64,000 nucleotides of DNA from CAZTAO01 sp964611645 (lineage in GTDB: Bacteria > Armatimonadota > UBA5829): the NCBI GenBank assembly GCA_964611645.1, contig CAZTAO010000011.1, positions 47,057-111,056 on the forward strand. Reading direction: 5' to 3'. The position numbers were made by a program, and so were the translations under genes. Under the pieces are notes generated by a model. That model did not search any database. It was not told the origin of the DNA and saw nothing but the letters and a program-made list of their open reading frames with translations. Below are positions 63,981 through 64,000 of this stretch, in pieces. Numbering within the stretch: the stretch's first letter is position 1; each line of letters begins with the position of its first letter.

Positions 63981-64000
63981 ATGAGTTGCCGTTCTCGATT
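63981..64000 (+). CDS. Possible start of a further gene, truncated
   Basis: ATGAGTTGCCGTTCTCGATT with GGAGG 9 nt upstream (63967-63971). Only six codons are visible, so the product is unknown. Confidence 0.35.

Noticed and set aside
1..64000. tRNA, rRNA, known riboswitches, prophage or insertion sequences
   Set aside because: I searched by eye for cloverleaf, rRNA-like, transposase and integrase signals and saw none. A covariance-model scan would be decisive.

Overview
This is a GC-rich bacterial chromosome segment. One run of ten Ns (19027-19036) shows that it comes from a draft assembly, probably a metagenome-assembled genome. No rRNA, tRNA, CRISPR array, transposase, integrase or phage gene is visible. 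The gene content points to an uncultured lineage such as Armatimonadota, with Planctomycetota or Chloroflexota-like groups as alternatives. It includes two uroporphyrinogen-decarboxylase-family proteins, two DUF4091/GH123-like secreted proteins, many large secreted glycoside hydrolases, a PEP-CTERM protein, a GspG-like C-terminal domain on a membrane protein, and a sensory-type [FeFe]-hydrogenase. The phylum is an inference from gene content only.

Layout. 1-9.6 kb holds the end of an amidohydrolase, a GNAT acetyltransferase, a URO-D-family protein, a DUF4091 protein, a membrane protein, hisD-hisB, an esterase and a DUF433/DUF5615 toxin-antitoxin pair. 9.7-13.7 kb holds a three-gene putative hydrogen/redox-sensing operon ([2Fe-2S] thioredoxin-like protein, sensory [FeFe]-hydrogenase with PAS domain, SpoIIE phosphatase), then a MntA/HepT pair. 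13.7-26.5 kb holds secreted and carbohydrate-related genes, a class III aminotransferase coupled to an M28-type peptidase, and a 1513-residue multidomain protein. 26.8-37.8 kb holds a methyltransferase-like membrane protein, a PEP-CTERM protein, smc, a GH32/43-like propeller, a URO-D/FAD-oxidase operon and a sugar isomerase. 38.0-45.0 kb is a three-gene secreted glycosidase operon. 46.8-52.5 kb is a seven-gene GntR-led sugar or sugar-acid operon. 52.7-63.9 kb holds a cell-surface protein with a copper-amine-oxidase-like domain, FmdB, a GH78 rhamnosidase facing a D-apionate-lactonase-like protein, a HEPN/MNT pair, a methyltransferase, guaB and a HAD hydrolase.

How it works together. The cell appears to degrade plant polysaccharide. 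GH78, GH2-like, GH-A-clan, GH32/43-like and DUF4091 proteins release sugars. An apionate-lactonase-like protein and the GntR operon (isomerase, two SDRs, a zinc dehydrogenase) would process sugars and sugar acids. The hydrogenase-SpoIIE trio would sense fermentative H2 or redox state.

The most striking DNA-level features are dispersed palindromes and two duplicated promoters. At least six palindrome families occupy intergenic gaps. Three palindromes are read in frame inside protein genes, and one folds over the Shine-Dalgarno sequence of the SpoIIE gene. A 70-bp segment carrying the guaB promoter, ribosome-binding site and first codons occurs twice, 1 kb apart, with a methyltransferase gene between the copies. 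A second promoter, in front of the aminotransferase, is also duplicated around a palindrome-rich insert.
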